This document shows, piece by piece, positions 23,818-31,791 of a DNA stretch of 64,000 bases. Under the pieces are notes generated by a model. The model worked only from the letters and a program-made list of their open reading frames with translations. It made no database searches and was not told the DNA's origin. The first letter of the stretch is position 1; each line of letters opens with the position of its first letter. The DNA comes from CAIKMD01 sp036501365 (lineage in GTDB: Bacteria; Pseudomonadota; Alphaproteobacteria; ATCC43930; CGMCC-115725), in the NCBI GenBank assembly GCA_036501365.1, contig DASYAL010000009.1:21433-85432 (forward strand), read 5' to 3'. The position numbers and the translations under genes were made by a program.

Positions 23818-23856
23818 TTTCATATATTATGAAACAATATTTCTGAAAAATGTCAA
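23818..23856 (-). promoter_or_regulatory. Promoter and palindromic operator of the dcm operon
   Basis: The 17-bp palindrome TTTCATATATTATGAAA (23818-23834; 7-bp arms, 3-bp centre) lies 15 bp ahead of the small helical gene. On the minus strand a -35-like TTGACA (23856-23851) and a -10-like CATAAT (23831-23826) are 19 bp apart, and the palindrome covers the -10 box. A dedicated repressor is likely but not identified. Confidence 0.6.
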
Positions 23857-23875
23857 TATATATATGTCATAATTT

Positions 23876-24304
23876 TCAGCCGAATTTTTTATGCGGCGCA
23901 CGCGTGAGATATGAGCGAAGCCGACGCGCGACTTTTTGTTCGAACACCATTTCGCACTGCCATATTGTCAGAACTTCCCAACCGAGCGTTTCAAGGCTCG
24001 CTCTCACTCTCGCATCGCGCTCGATGGTTTTACGGAATTTGGTGCGCCAGTAATCCTGGTTGGATTTTGGATTGGTTGTAAACTTGCAGCCGGTATGTCG
24101 ATGCCAAAAACATCCATTTACAAATATCACCTTCCGTCGCGCTGGGAAGATGAGATCTGGCTTACCTGGTAGGTCCGCGCGGTAAAGCCGAAACCTAAAT
24201 CCAAGTCGATGCGCTAGCCGCCTAATTATCAGCTCGGGCTTTGTGTCCCGGCTGCGAATAAGCGACATGTTCTGCGATCGTTGTTCAGCGCTGACAGAGT
24301 CCAT
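23876..24304 (-). CDS. vsr: Very short patch repair endonuclease
   Basis: A 142-residue Vsr nuclease, which nicks 5' of T in T:G mismatches formed when 5-methylcytosine deaminates. Signatures: MSLIRSRDTKPEL, the catalytic region LPGKPDLIF (Asp50), FVNGCFWHRHTGC (the HGCFWH-type block) and RDARVRASLETLGW. It is the first gene of the minus-strand operon with dcm. Its start is 12 bp beyond the stop of a decayed pyrG 3' copy, so the island begins exactly there. In some systems Vsr-like proteins act as restriction nucleases; this remains possible because no other nuclease is evident. Confidence 0.93.
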   Translation of the reverse strand: MDSVSAEQRSQNMSLIRSRDTKPELIIRRLAHRLGFRFRLYRADLPGKPDLIFPARRKVIFVNGCFWHRHTGCKFTTNPKSNQDYWRTKFRKTIERDARVRASLETLGWEVLTIWQCEMVFEQKVARRLRSYLTRAPHKKFG

Positions 24305-24316
24305 CGAAGTTGCGAG

Positions 24317-24573
24317 CTACACCAACCGGCTCTGCGCGACCGCGGCCTTGATGAACGAGAGCCGGTGCGGATCGAAGGGCTTGGATTTGAGCTCGGGGTG
24401 GAACTGCACGCCGACGAACCACGGATGATCGGGGAGCTCGACGATCTCGGGCAGGATGCCGTCGGGGCTCATGCCGGAGAAGCGCAGCCCCGCCTCTTCC
24501 AGCCGCGGCTTGTAGCGGATGTTGACCTCGTAGCGGTGGCGGTGGCGCTCGCTGATCGTCGCGGCGCCGCCGC
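24317..24573 (-). pseudogene. pyrG 3'-end fragment, copy 1
   Basis: About 85 codons nearly identical to the C-terminal glutaminase part of CTP synthase (27718-27988): RHRYEVNIRYKPRLEEAGLR, then FSGMSPDGILPEI and VGVQFHPELKSKPFDPH, ending at a stop codon. A small deletion (about 12 bp) removes part of HPLFTSF. The homology stops abruptly at about 24573. It is not functional alone, since it has no synthetase domain. Confidence 0.92.
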
Positions 24574-24804
24574 ACTCACGTAACGCAGATAAAATCCAAT
24601 CGTCTAGCACCGCATCGGCCGCCATCCGGATCCCCCACCCTAAATGCGTGCGCGAGTTTCGCGCGATTCCGGCCTTCGATGCAACGGTTCTGAACGGAAA
24701 CGGATAGAGCACCGACATTTCGCTCGTGCGTCCTTACCCTTCGACTTCGCTCCTTCGGGGCTCCGCTCAGGGTGAGGACTTCGAGACTGGCTTCGGAAAA
24801 TTAT

Positions 24805-25078
24805 ACCAACCGGCTCTGCTCGACTGCGGCCTTGATGAACGAGGTGCGGGTGCGGGTCGAAGGGCTTGGATTTGAGCGCGGATACACTTGCACGCCGACG
24901 AACCACGGGTGATCGGGGAGCTCGGGCGACCCTCGCGCACCCTTCGACTACGCCCCTTCGGGGCTCCGCTCAGGATGAGGACGTCGAGTCCAAGGTCCTC
25001 CAGCCGCCCCTTGTAGCGGATGTTGACCTCATAGCGGTGGCGGTGGCGCTCGCTGATCGTCGCAGCGCCGCCCCGCGG
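24805..25078 (-). pseudogene. pyrG 3'-end fragment, copy 2, interrupted by a repeat
   Basis: A second, more decayed copy of the pyrG 3' end. Both flanks match (24805-24925 and 24993-25075), but the middle is replaced by about 65 bp of the CTTCGACTACGCCCCTTCGG/GGCTCCGCTCAGGATGAGG repeat family. A related repeat lies at 24722-24780 between the two copies. No intact reading frame. Confidence 0.85.
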
Positions 25079-25091
25079 CCGCCATGACGCT

Positions 25092-25922
25092 CTATTTTTG
25101 CGTTTCTTTGGTCTCCTCCTTCGCCTCGCTCGCCTCGCCCGCCGGTGCCGCGTCCGTCGCGCCCTCCATGATGCGCTTGAGCCGCGCGCGCAGCTCCTCC
25201 TTCGCGTTGCGCCGCGCGGCCTCCTGTTCCTCGCGCGACGGCGCCGCCGCGCCTTTCTCGAACAGCCCGAAATGCTTCGCCAGCGCGATGAGCGCCGCCT
25301 GTTTCGAATGGAGCCGCACCGTGATGCGCGCGCCGTTCTCGCCGTGCTTCACCTTGAGCTCGGCGATCGCGGCGCGGTCGTCGCGGCTGATCGCCGCGCG
25401 CGGCCTGAGCACCAGCGCGTCCCCGTCCCAATCGGCGATGTCGCCGATCTCGACGAAAGCCAGCCGCGCCAGCTCGCGCTTCACGCGATCGACGGTGATG
25501 CCGGTGCGGCGCGCGCTCGCCTCCTGCTCGGCCTTGATCGCCTCGGCGACGCCGCGCCGCGCCAAGAGCCGCGCGCCGTTCGACTTCGCGTTCGCCTCGC
25601 TGAGGCCGATGCGCCGCGCTGCCTCGGTGGCATTGCCGCAGAGGAGATATTCCTCGACGAAGCGCCGCTGCCGCCCCGAGAGGCCCTTGCGCAAATGCGC
25701 GGCCTCGTGGCGCCGCTGACCCGGCGGGCGCGGCCCCGGCGCGATCGCGACGCCGCGCTCGTTCAGCGCCGCGACGATGTGGGCTTTGCGCAAGGCACGC
25801 GGGCCGAGCGCGGCGGCGGATTTCGCCGCATAGCCGGCGGCGAGCGCCGATTGCTTGGCGTTGCGCGTCGACGCGTATTCCTCGACGAACCGCGCTTCGC
25901 GCGGCGTCAGCGTTTTGGTCAT
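25092..25922 (-). CDS. Phage terminase small subunit, duplicated DNA-binding domain
   Basis: A 276-residue terminase small-subunit protein with two copies of the N-terminal helix-turn-helix module: LTPREARFVEEYASTRNAKQ with AGYAAKSAAALG at residues about 5-60, and LSGRQRRFVEEYLLCGNATE with IGLSEANAKSNG at about 80-135. The terminase_2-type middle (VKRELARLAFVEIGDIADWDG ... LRPRAAISRDDRAAIAELKVK) follows, with a charged helical tail. No large terminase, portal or capsid gene is adjacent, so it is a prophage relic or an exapted DNA-binding protein. The reading frame is fully open. Confidence 0.85.
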   Translation of the reverse strand: MTKTLTPREARFVEEYASTRNAKQSALAAGYAAKSAAALGPRALRKAHIVAALNERGVAIAPGPRPPGQRRHEAAHLRKGLSGRQRRFVEEYLLCGNATEAARRIGLSEANAKSNGARLLARRGVAEAIKAEQEASARRTGITVDRVKRELARLAFVEIGDIADWDGDALVLRPRAAISRDDRAAIAELKVKHGENGARITVRLHSKQAALIALAKHFGLFEKGAAAPSREEQEAARRNAKEELRARLKRIMEGATDAAPAGEASEAKEETKETQK

Positions 25923-26016
25923 GGGACAGCTCGGGGATTGAGGGGACGTGGCGGTGGGCGCTCACGACAAACGGATCGCTCCCGCGCGGGGAGCGAAGGC
26001 TGAACGGCAGAGAGCG

Positions 26017-26202
26017 TTAGGTCAGGATTTTGAAGAAAGCGGCGCCGGCGGCAAATAGCGCCGCGCCCGCGGTCATGCCCGAGACCATGAAAATCCAGGG
26101 CTGATACGTGATTTGCTGATGGGTGCGCGCTGCATCGGCCAGCATCTGGTCGATATGCGCGAGCTGCTCGCGTATATCCAAATGCTCCGGTGCCTCGGCC
26201 AT
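26017..26202 (-). CDS. Small membrane protein, phage-type context
   Basis: A 61-residue protein: an N-terminal charged helix (DIREQLAHIDQMLADAARTHQQ) followed by one membrane segment (PWIFMVSGMTAGAALFAAGAAFFKIL). Short proteins of this layout accompany prophage segments in alphaproteobacteria; here it is 94 bp downstream of... the terminase small subunit's upstream side, on the same strand. A TTG at 26265 could add 21 residues, but the ATG at 26202 preceded by TAGGGA is preferred. Function unknown. Confidence 0.6.
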   Translation of the reverse strand: MAEAPEHLDIREQLAHIDQMLADAARTHQQITYQPWIFMVSGMTAGAALFAAGAAFFKILT

Positions 26203-26289
26203 TCGGTCCCTAACCCCGCTTGCCCAGCGTTCGCTATTTGTACTCTTTCGATCCGGATTAGTCAAGCAAAATCAGCGGGCGTCCTTTGC

Positions 26290-26380
26290 CCCCTCACCAC
26301 CTCGCTGCGCTCGGCTTCCCTCTCCCCGCCGGGGAGAGGGTGAGTGCGCCAGCACTCGGGTGAGGGGGAAACTCCTCAGA
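26290..26380. repeat. Intergenic hairpin repeat (GGGGAGAGGG family)
   Basis: A perfect 10-bp inverted repeat, CCCTCTCCCC-GCC-GGGGAGAGGG (26318-26340), flanked by CCCCTCACC and GGGTGAGGGGG, which pair further out. This is a common interspersed intergenic element in alphaproteobacteria. The gap 26203-26431 holds nothing else recognisable. Confidence 0.75.
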
Positions 26381-26431
26381 CCAGCCGACGCCGCTCGACC
26401 GCGGCGTCGCTCGGCTTCCGTCCGGCGTTCC

Positions 26432-26460
26432 TTGACAAGGTAGCTACCGGTAGCTACCTA
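26432..26460 (+). promoter_or_regulatory. Promoter with 22-bp palindromic operator for the Phd/VapC pair
   Basis: TTGACA (26432-26437) is directly followed by two tandem copies of the palindrome GGTAGCTACC (26439-26448 and 26449-26458); together they form a perfect 22-bp palindrome (26438-26459). A -10-like TACCTA at 26455-26460 is 17 bp from the -35 box. The operator therefore fills the promoter spacer, as expected for an autoregulated toxin-antitoxin operon. Transcription would start near 26467, so the message may be leaderless. Confidence 0.8.
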
Positions 26461-26467
26461 TATGTCC

Positions 26468-26758
26468 ATGCGTGCGGTGGGCCTCAAAACCCTGAAGAAC
26501 AAGCTCAGCGAGTATGTCCGGCTCGCCGCCGGCGGCGAAACCGTGCTCGTCACCGATCGCGACCGGGTCGTCGCCGAATTGACGCCGCCGCGCGCCGGAC
26601 GCGCCGAACGGCTCGAAGACGCCTTCCTCGCCGAGGCCGTGCGCCAAGGCTGGATGACGCCGCCAAGCAACCCTAGCCCCGGACCACCGCCATCGATTCC
26701 CGTCGCCACGCTCGAGACGATCCTGCGCGAGCTGGACGAGGATCGCGCCGACCGGTGA
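26468..26758 (+). CDS. Phd/YefM-family antitoxin
   Basis: A 96-residue antitoxin. The N-terminal DNA-binding fold is MRAVGLKTLKNKLSEYVRLAAGGETVLVTDRDRVVAEL, the usual Phd/YefM pattern; the C-terminal part is proline-rich then helical (LETILRELDEDRADR) and should bind the toxin. I chose the ATG at 26468 because the predicted transcript starts just before it; an ATG at 26462 adds two residues and lies upstream of the predicted start site. The toxin gene overlaps the stop as GTGA. Repression through the 22-bp palindrome is inferred. Confidence 0.87.
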   Translation: MRAVGLKTLKNKLSEYVRLAAGGETVLVTDRDRVVAELTPPRAGRAERLEDAFLAEAVRQGWMTPPSNPSPGPPPSIPVATLETILRELDEDRADR

Positions 26759-27141
26759 TCTACCTCGATACCTCGGTCGCGCTCGCGCAACTGCTCGCCG
26801 AAGATCGGCGGCCAGGCGCAGCATTCTGGGATGAAGCCCTGGTTTCGAGCCGTCTTTTGCAATACGAGCTCTGGGTCCGGATCGATGGACGCGGTCTGGC
26901 GCGATCCCATGGTGAAGCGGCGCAGTCACTCGTCGGCAAGCTCCGCTTCCTCGAATTGACCTCGTCGGTGCTGGCACGCGCGCTCGATCCGTTTCCCAAG
27001 CCGCTGCGCACGCTCGACGCGCTGCATCTGGCATCGCTCGAATTCTTGCGCGGCCAAGGGCAAGCGATCGCGTTGGCGAGCTACGACCGGCGCATGATCG
27101 CCGCGGCGCAAGCGCTCAAGATTCCGCTCGCGGCGCTGTAG
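26755..27141 (+). CDS. PIN-domain toxin (VapC-type)
   Basis: A 128-residue PIN ribonuclease. The acidic metal-binding residues are in IYLDTSVAL (Asp4), LLQYELWVR (Glu), RTLDALHLASL (Asp) and ALASYDRRM (Asp), in the canonical order. Translation begins at a GTG overlapping the antitoxin stop. VapC toxins cleave tRNA or rRNA; the target here cannot be predicted. This is the second toxin-antitoxin module within the kdsA-pyrG accessory segment. Confidence 0.88.
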   Translation: MIYLDTSVALAQLLAEDRRPGAAFWDEALVSSRLLQYELWVRIDGRGLARSHGEAAQSLVGKLRFLELTSSVLARALDPFPKPLRTLDALHLASLEFLRGQGQAIALASYDRRMIAAAQALKIPLAAL

Positions 27142-27147
27142 CGAACA

Positions 27148-27180
27148 AAATTCACCACAGAGGCACGGAGGTCACGGAGG
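27148..27180. repeat. CACAGAGGCACGGAGG repeat, left copy
   Basis: AATTCACCACAGAGGCACGG and the following AGGTCACGGAGG lie just downstream of the PIN toxin and match the arms of the inverted repeat at 27603-27692. Confidence 0.7.
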
Positions 27181-27209
27181 AAGATCGACGCGCGAAGCGC
27201 GCGAAAAGA

Positions 27210-27593
27210 TCATAGCGCGAATCGGCGAAGTCCATCCTTCAGAAGGACGCTGTTGAAGTTCATCAGCAGCCCGACTTTCATCCCGCTCAGCCGCAAATAT
27301 GTCAGCATCTGCGCCTCGTGAATGGGCATAAGGCGCTCAACCGCCTTGATTTCGATCACCAGCGCCTTATCGGCGACGATATCCATCCGATAGCCGCATT
27401 CGAGAAGGACGCCTTTATAGACAACCGGAAGCGGAACCTGGCGCACGAAGGCGATACTGTTCGCTTTCAGCTCGAAGCTGAGACACTCCTCATAAGCCGA
27501 TTCAAGCAGGCCGGGTCCGAGATGGCGATGGACATCGATCGCCAGCCCGATGACGCGCTCGGTTAAAGAAGAATCGGCCACGTTTCCCCGCAA
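27210..27593 (-). CDS. GxxExxY family protein
   Basis: A 127-residue protein of the GxxExxY family: GPGLLESAYEECLSFEL gives the name motif, and VVYKGVLLECGYRMDIVAD with LVIEIKAVERL resembles a PD-(D/E)xK nuclease-like core (D, then E-x-K). LMPIHEAQMLTYLRLSGMKVGLLMNFN is the conserved C-terminal block. Function unproven. It is flanked on both sides by CACCACAGAG/CACAGAGG-type repeats, a frequent association for this family. Confidence 0.87.
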   Translation of the reverse strand: MRGNVADSSLTERVIGLAIDVHRHLGPGLLESAYEECLSFELKANSIAFVRQVPLPVVYKGVLLECGYRMDIVADKALVIEIKAVERLMPIHEAQMLTYLRLSGMKVGLLMNFNSVLLKDGLRRFAL

Positions 27594-27602
27594 GAAATTT
27601 TA

Positions 27603-27692
27603 CCACGGAGGCACAGAGGACACAGAGAAACTTCTCTCTGCGCGCAAAGCGCGCAACTGGTTTTTCTCAGTGTCCTCTGTGTCTCTGTGGTG
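27603..27692. repeat. Long inverted repeat beside the GxxExxY gene
   Basis: CCACGGAGGCACAGAGGACA (27603-27622, continuing CAGAGAAA) pairs with TTTCTCAGTGTCCTCTGTGT (about 27662-27681, continuing CTCTGTGG) to form a stem of about 28 bp with few mismatches. The loop contains GCGCGCAAAGCGCGC, a smaller hairpin. This lies between pyrG and the GxxExxY gene and could terminate or block transcription from either side. Confidence 0.8.
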
Positions 27693-27717
27693 AATCTTTT
27701 GTGTTTCTGTAGTGACC

Positions 27718-29346
<1,629 letters not shown>

Positions 29347-29440
29347 GGACCTTTAATGTAGAAGCGATTCGCCGCCCGCACAACGAAAAGCGACGCCGGC
29401 GTGGGCCTTAAGCCCCGAGTCGCGGCGACTTATCGCGAAT

Positions 29441-29803
29441 TTATTTTGCCAGCGGCGCGGCCGGCCCGCCGGCCGGCGCTTGCCCGGTCGGCAGCGGCGC
29501 CTGTAGCGGCGATGCCGGTGCCGCGGGCGCGGAAGACGCCGGCGGCGAGCCGCTGTCGATCACCGAGCGCGAGCCGCGCTGCGCGCTCGCCAGCAGCGCC
29601 AGCGCGATACTGGTCGCAAAGAAACAGGCGGCGATGATCGCGGTGGTGCGCGTCAAGAGATTGGCGGTCGACCGTCCCGACATGAACCCCGTCATGCCGC
29701 CGCCGCCCATGCCGAGGGCGCCGCCCTCGCTTTTCTGCACCATGATGATGCCGATAAGGGCGATCGCCAGCATGAGATGAATGACAATGACAACGGTGAT
29801 CAT
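29441..29803 (-). CDS. secG: Preprotein translocase subunit SecG
   Basis: A 120-residue SecG, a small subunit of the SecYEG channel. Two membrane segments (VVIVIHLMLAIALIGIIMVQ and TTAIIAACFFATSIALALLA) flank the conserved GALGMGGGGMTGFMSGRSTANLLTRTT loop. The proline/alanine-rich tail is typical of alphaproteobacterial SecG. It precedes pyrG by 94 bp; tpiA lies further upstream on the same strand, but two opposite-strand genes sit between them. The ribosome-binding site is weak. Confidence 0.92.
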   Translation of the reverse strand: MITVVIVIHLMLAIALIGIIMVQKSEGGALGMGGGGMTGFMSGRSTANLLTRTTAIIAACFFATSIALALLASAQRGSRSVIDSGSPPASSAPAAPASPLQAPLPTGQAPAGGPAAPLAK

Positions 29804-29939
29804 GGCATGGGGTTTTAGCGCTCGCTGCCGCGGAGCGCCAGCCCGGCGAGCGCATGCGGGCCTCTTGCGCCGGGCGGCGCGCGAAACCATGATAGGCCCC
29901 AATCCCGCGCCGGGCGGCGCGCAAAACCGGGGGCTTTTC

Positions 29940-30272
29940 ATGGAGATCAGCGAGCAGCAACGCGATGGCACGACCATCCTGCGATTCTCCGGCCGGCTCG
30001 ACGGCACCAATTCGGCGGCGACCGACACCAAGCTCGCCGACACGGTCGGCCGCAATCCGACCCTGATCCTCGATCTCGCCGCGCTCGATTACATCAGCAG
30101 CGCCGGCTTGCGGGTGTTGCTCAAAGCGGCCAAGCAATCCCAGACCGCGAAGCAGAAGCTGCTGCTCGCCGGACTCCAGCCGTCGGTGAAGCAGGTATTC
30201 GAGATCAGCGGCTTCAGTACGCTCTTTGCCACTTTCGCCAGCTGCGACGACGCGCTGGCCAGCCTGCGCTAG
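29940..30272 (+). CDS. STAS-domain protein (anti-sigma-factor antagonist type)
   Basis: A 110-residue single STAS domain: MEISEQQRDGTTILRFSGRLDG, then LILDLAALDYISSAGLRVLLKAAK with the phosphorylatable serine in the D-Y-I-S-S-A-G-L loop, as in SpoIIAA-type antagonists. No partner kinase or phosphatase is encoded nearby. It is five bases upstream of the GPP34 gene, so the two are co-transcribed. The pair lies between tpiA and secG on the opposite strand. The ATG at 29940 is preferred over upstream in-frame starts because it opens the domain. Confidence 0.9.
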   Translation: MEISEQQRDGTTILRFSGRLDGTNSAATDTKLADTVGRNPTLILDLAALDYISSAGLRVLLKAAKQSQTAKQKLLLAGLQPSVKQVFEISGFSTLFATFASCDDALASLR

Positions 30273-30277
30273 CCGCC

Positions 30278-30916
30278 ATGCTGACCTGCGCCGAAGAATT
30301 GCTGCTGCTCGCGCATGACGAGAAGAGCGGCCACTTCGCAAACATCCAGGACCTGCTGATGAACACGGCGGTGGCAGGCGCGGTGCTGATGGATCTCGCG
30401 ATCCTCAACCGCGTCGACACCGATCTCTCGGCGCTCGTCGTCCTCGATCGCGCGCCGACCGGCGAGAAGCTGCTCGATCACGCCTTGAGCCTGCTGCCCG
30501 ACAAGACCACCACGATCGACGCGCTCGATCTATTGCGCAAGCAAGGCGCCAGTTTGATGACGATGGCGCTCGCGCGCCTGATCGAGCGCGGCATTCTGCG
30601 CGAGCACGACGGACGCATCCTCTGGGTGTTCGAGAGCCGGCGCTATCCGCTGATCGACGGCAAGGAACTGCAGGAGGTCAAACGCCGCATCGCCGACCTG
30701 CTGCTCAGCGACGATATCCCCGAACCGCGCGACATCGTTATCATCGCCCTCGCCCAAGCTTGCGGCCTGCTGCGGCGCATCTTCTCAGCAAGCGAGCTGC
30801 GCAGCGTCGAGACGCGGATCGACCAGATCGCGCGGCTCGATCTCATCGGCCAAACGATGACGGCGATGATGCAAGAGCTGAACGCCGCGCTGACACGGCT
30901 GTTGCCGTACAGCTAG
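30278..30916 (+). CDS. GPP34 (GOLPH3-like) domain protein
   Basis: A 212-residue helical protein of the GPP34 family: CAEELLLLAHDEKSGHFAN, the long helix with AVAGAVLMDLAILNRVDTD, LIERGILREHDGRILWVFESRRYPLIDG (the beta-hairpin region), and LLLSDDIPEPRDIVIIALAQACGLLRRIF. Eukaryotic GOLPH3 binds phosphatidylinositol-4-phosphate on Golgi membranes; the bacterial proteins are poorly characterised and presumably associate with membranes. Coupled to the STAS gene upstream (5-bp gap) and convergent with tpiA (3-bp gap). Confidence 0.88.
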   Translation: MLTCAEELLLLAHDEKSGHFANIQDLLMNTAVAGAVLMDLAILNRVDTDLSALVVLDRAPTGEKLLDHALSLLPDKTTTIDALDLLRKQGASLMTMALARLIERGILREHDGRILWVFESRRYPLIDGKELQEVKRRIADLLLSDDIPEPRDIVIIALAQACGLLRRIFSASELRSVETRIDQIARLDLIGQTMTAMMQELNAALTRLLPYS

Positions 30917-30919
30917 ACG

Positions 30920-31663
30920 CTAGCCGCAGGCGCGGACGATCGCCCAGAAATCGTCGGCAACGAGGCTTGCGCCGCCGACCAGCGCGCCGTCGACGTCGCG
31001 CGCGGTCATCAGCTCGCGCGCATTCGCCGGCTTCACCGATCCGCCATAGAGAATGCGGATGGTCGCGGCGTCCTTCACCTTGCCCAACAGCGCCCGCCGG
31101 ATATGGCTGTGGACTTCGGCGACCTGGGCCACGGTGGGGGTGCGGCCGGTGCCGATCGCCCAGACCGGCTCGTAGGCAACGACCAGACCCGTTGCGTCGA
31201 GGCCGTCGGGCAAAGAGCCGGACAGCTGCCGCGACACCACGGCGAGCGTCTCGCCGGCATCGCGCTGCGCCAAGGTCTCGCCGATGCAGACCAGCGCGGC
31301 CAGGCCGGCGGCGCGGGCGGCCACGACCTTTGCCCGCACCTGCGCATCGGTCTCGCCTTGATCGGCGCGGCGCTCGGAATGGCCGAGGATCACGTAAGTG
31401 CAGCCGGCATCCTTCAGCATCGCGGCGCTGATCTCGCCGGTATGCGCGCCCTTTTCCTTCTCGTGGCAATTCTGACCGCCGAGCGCCACCGCGCTGCCGC
31501 TCAGCACGCCCGCGACCGGCGCCAGCAGCGTCGCCGGCGGACAGAGCAGGAGATCGCAAGCCGGCGGCTCGTGCCGGGCGCGCGCGAGGATGTCGCGCGC
31601 CAAGGCAAGACCATCGGCTCTCAGGCCGTTCATCTTCCAGTTGCCCGCGGCGAGCTTGTGCAT
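30920..31663 (-). CDS. tpiA: Triosephosphate isomerase
   Basis: A 247-residue TpiA. GNWKMNGL provides the catalytic lysine, VILGHSERR the histidine, and VAYEPVWAIGTG the glutamate base; the phosphate loop LYGGSVKPANA and DGALVGGASL are intact. Standard length. It is the upstream end of the conserved tpiA-secG-pyrG-kdsA-eno neighbourhood and is divergent from ppiD. Confidence 0.97.
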   Translation of the reverse strand: MHKLAAGNWKMNGLRADGLALARDILARARHEPPACDLLLCPPATLLAPVAGVLSGSAVALGGQNCHEKEKGAHTGEISAAMLKDAGCTYVILGHSERRADQGETDAQVRAKVVAARAAGLAALVCIGETLAQRDAGETLAVVSRQLSGSLPDGLDATGLVVAYEPVWAIGTGRTPTVAQVAEVHSHIRRALLGKVKDAATIRILYGGSVKPANARELMTARDVDGALVGGASLVADDFWAIVRACG

Positions 31664-31791
31664 GGCAGGGCTCTAGCATAGAGCGCGGGACGTTTGCCAG
31701 CCTTCCGGCCTTGCTTGCACGGGAGCGCACACCTATCATCGAGACGCCGCGGCCATGCGGCACAACCCGCAGATTTTGCCGAAGATTCAAC

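Noticed and set aside
24317..24718. Functional second CTP synthase or stand-alone glutaminase
   Set aside because: Only the C-terminal 85 codons are present, the nucleophile Cys region is absent, and the homology breaks off abruptly.
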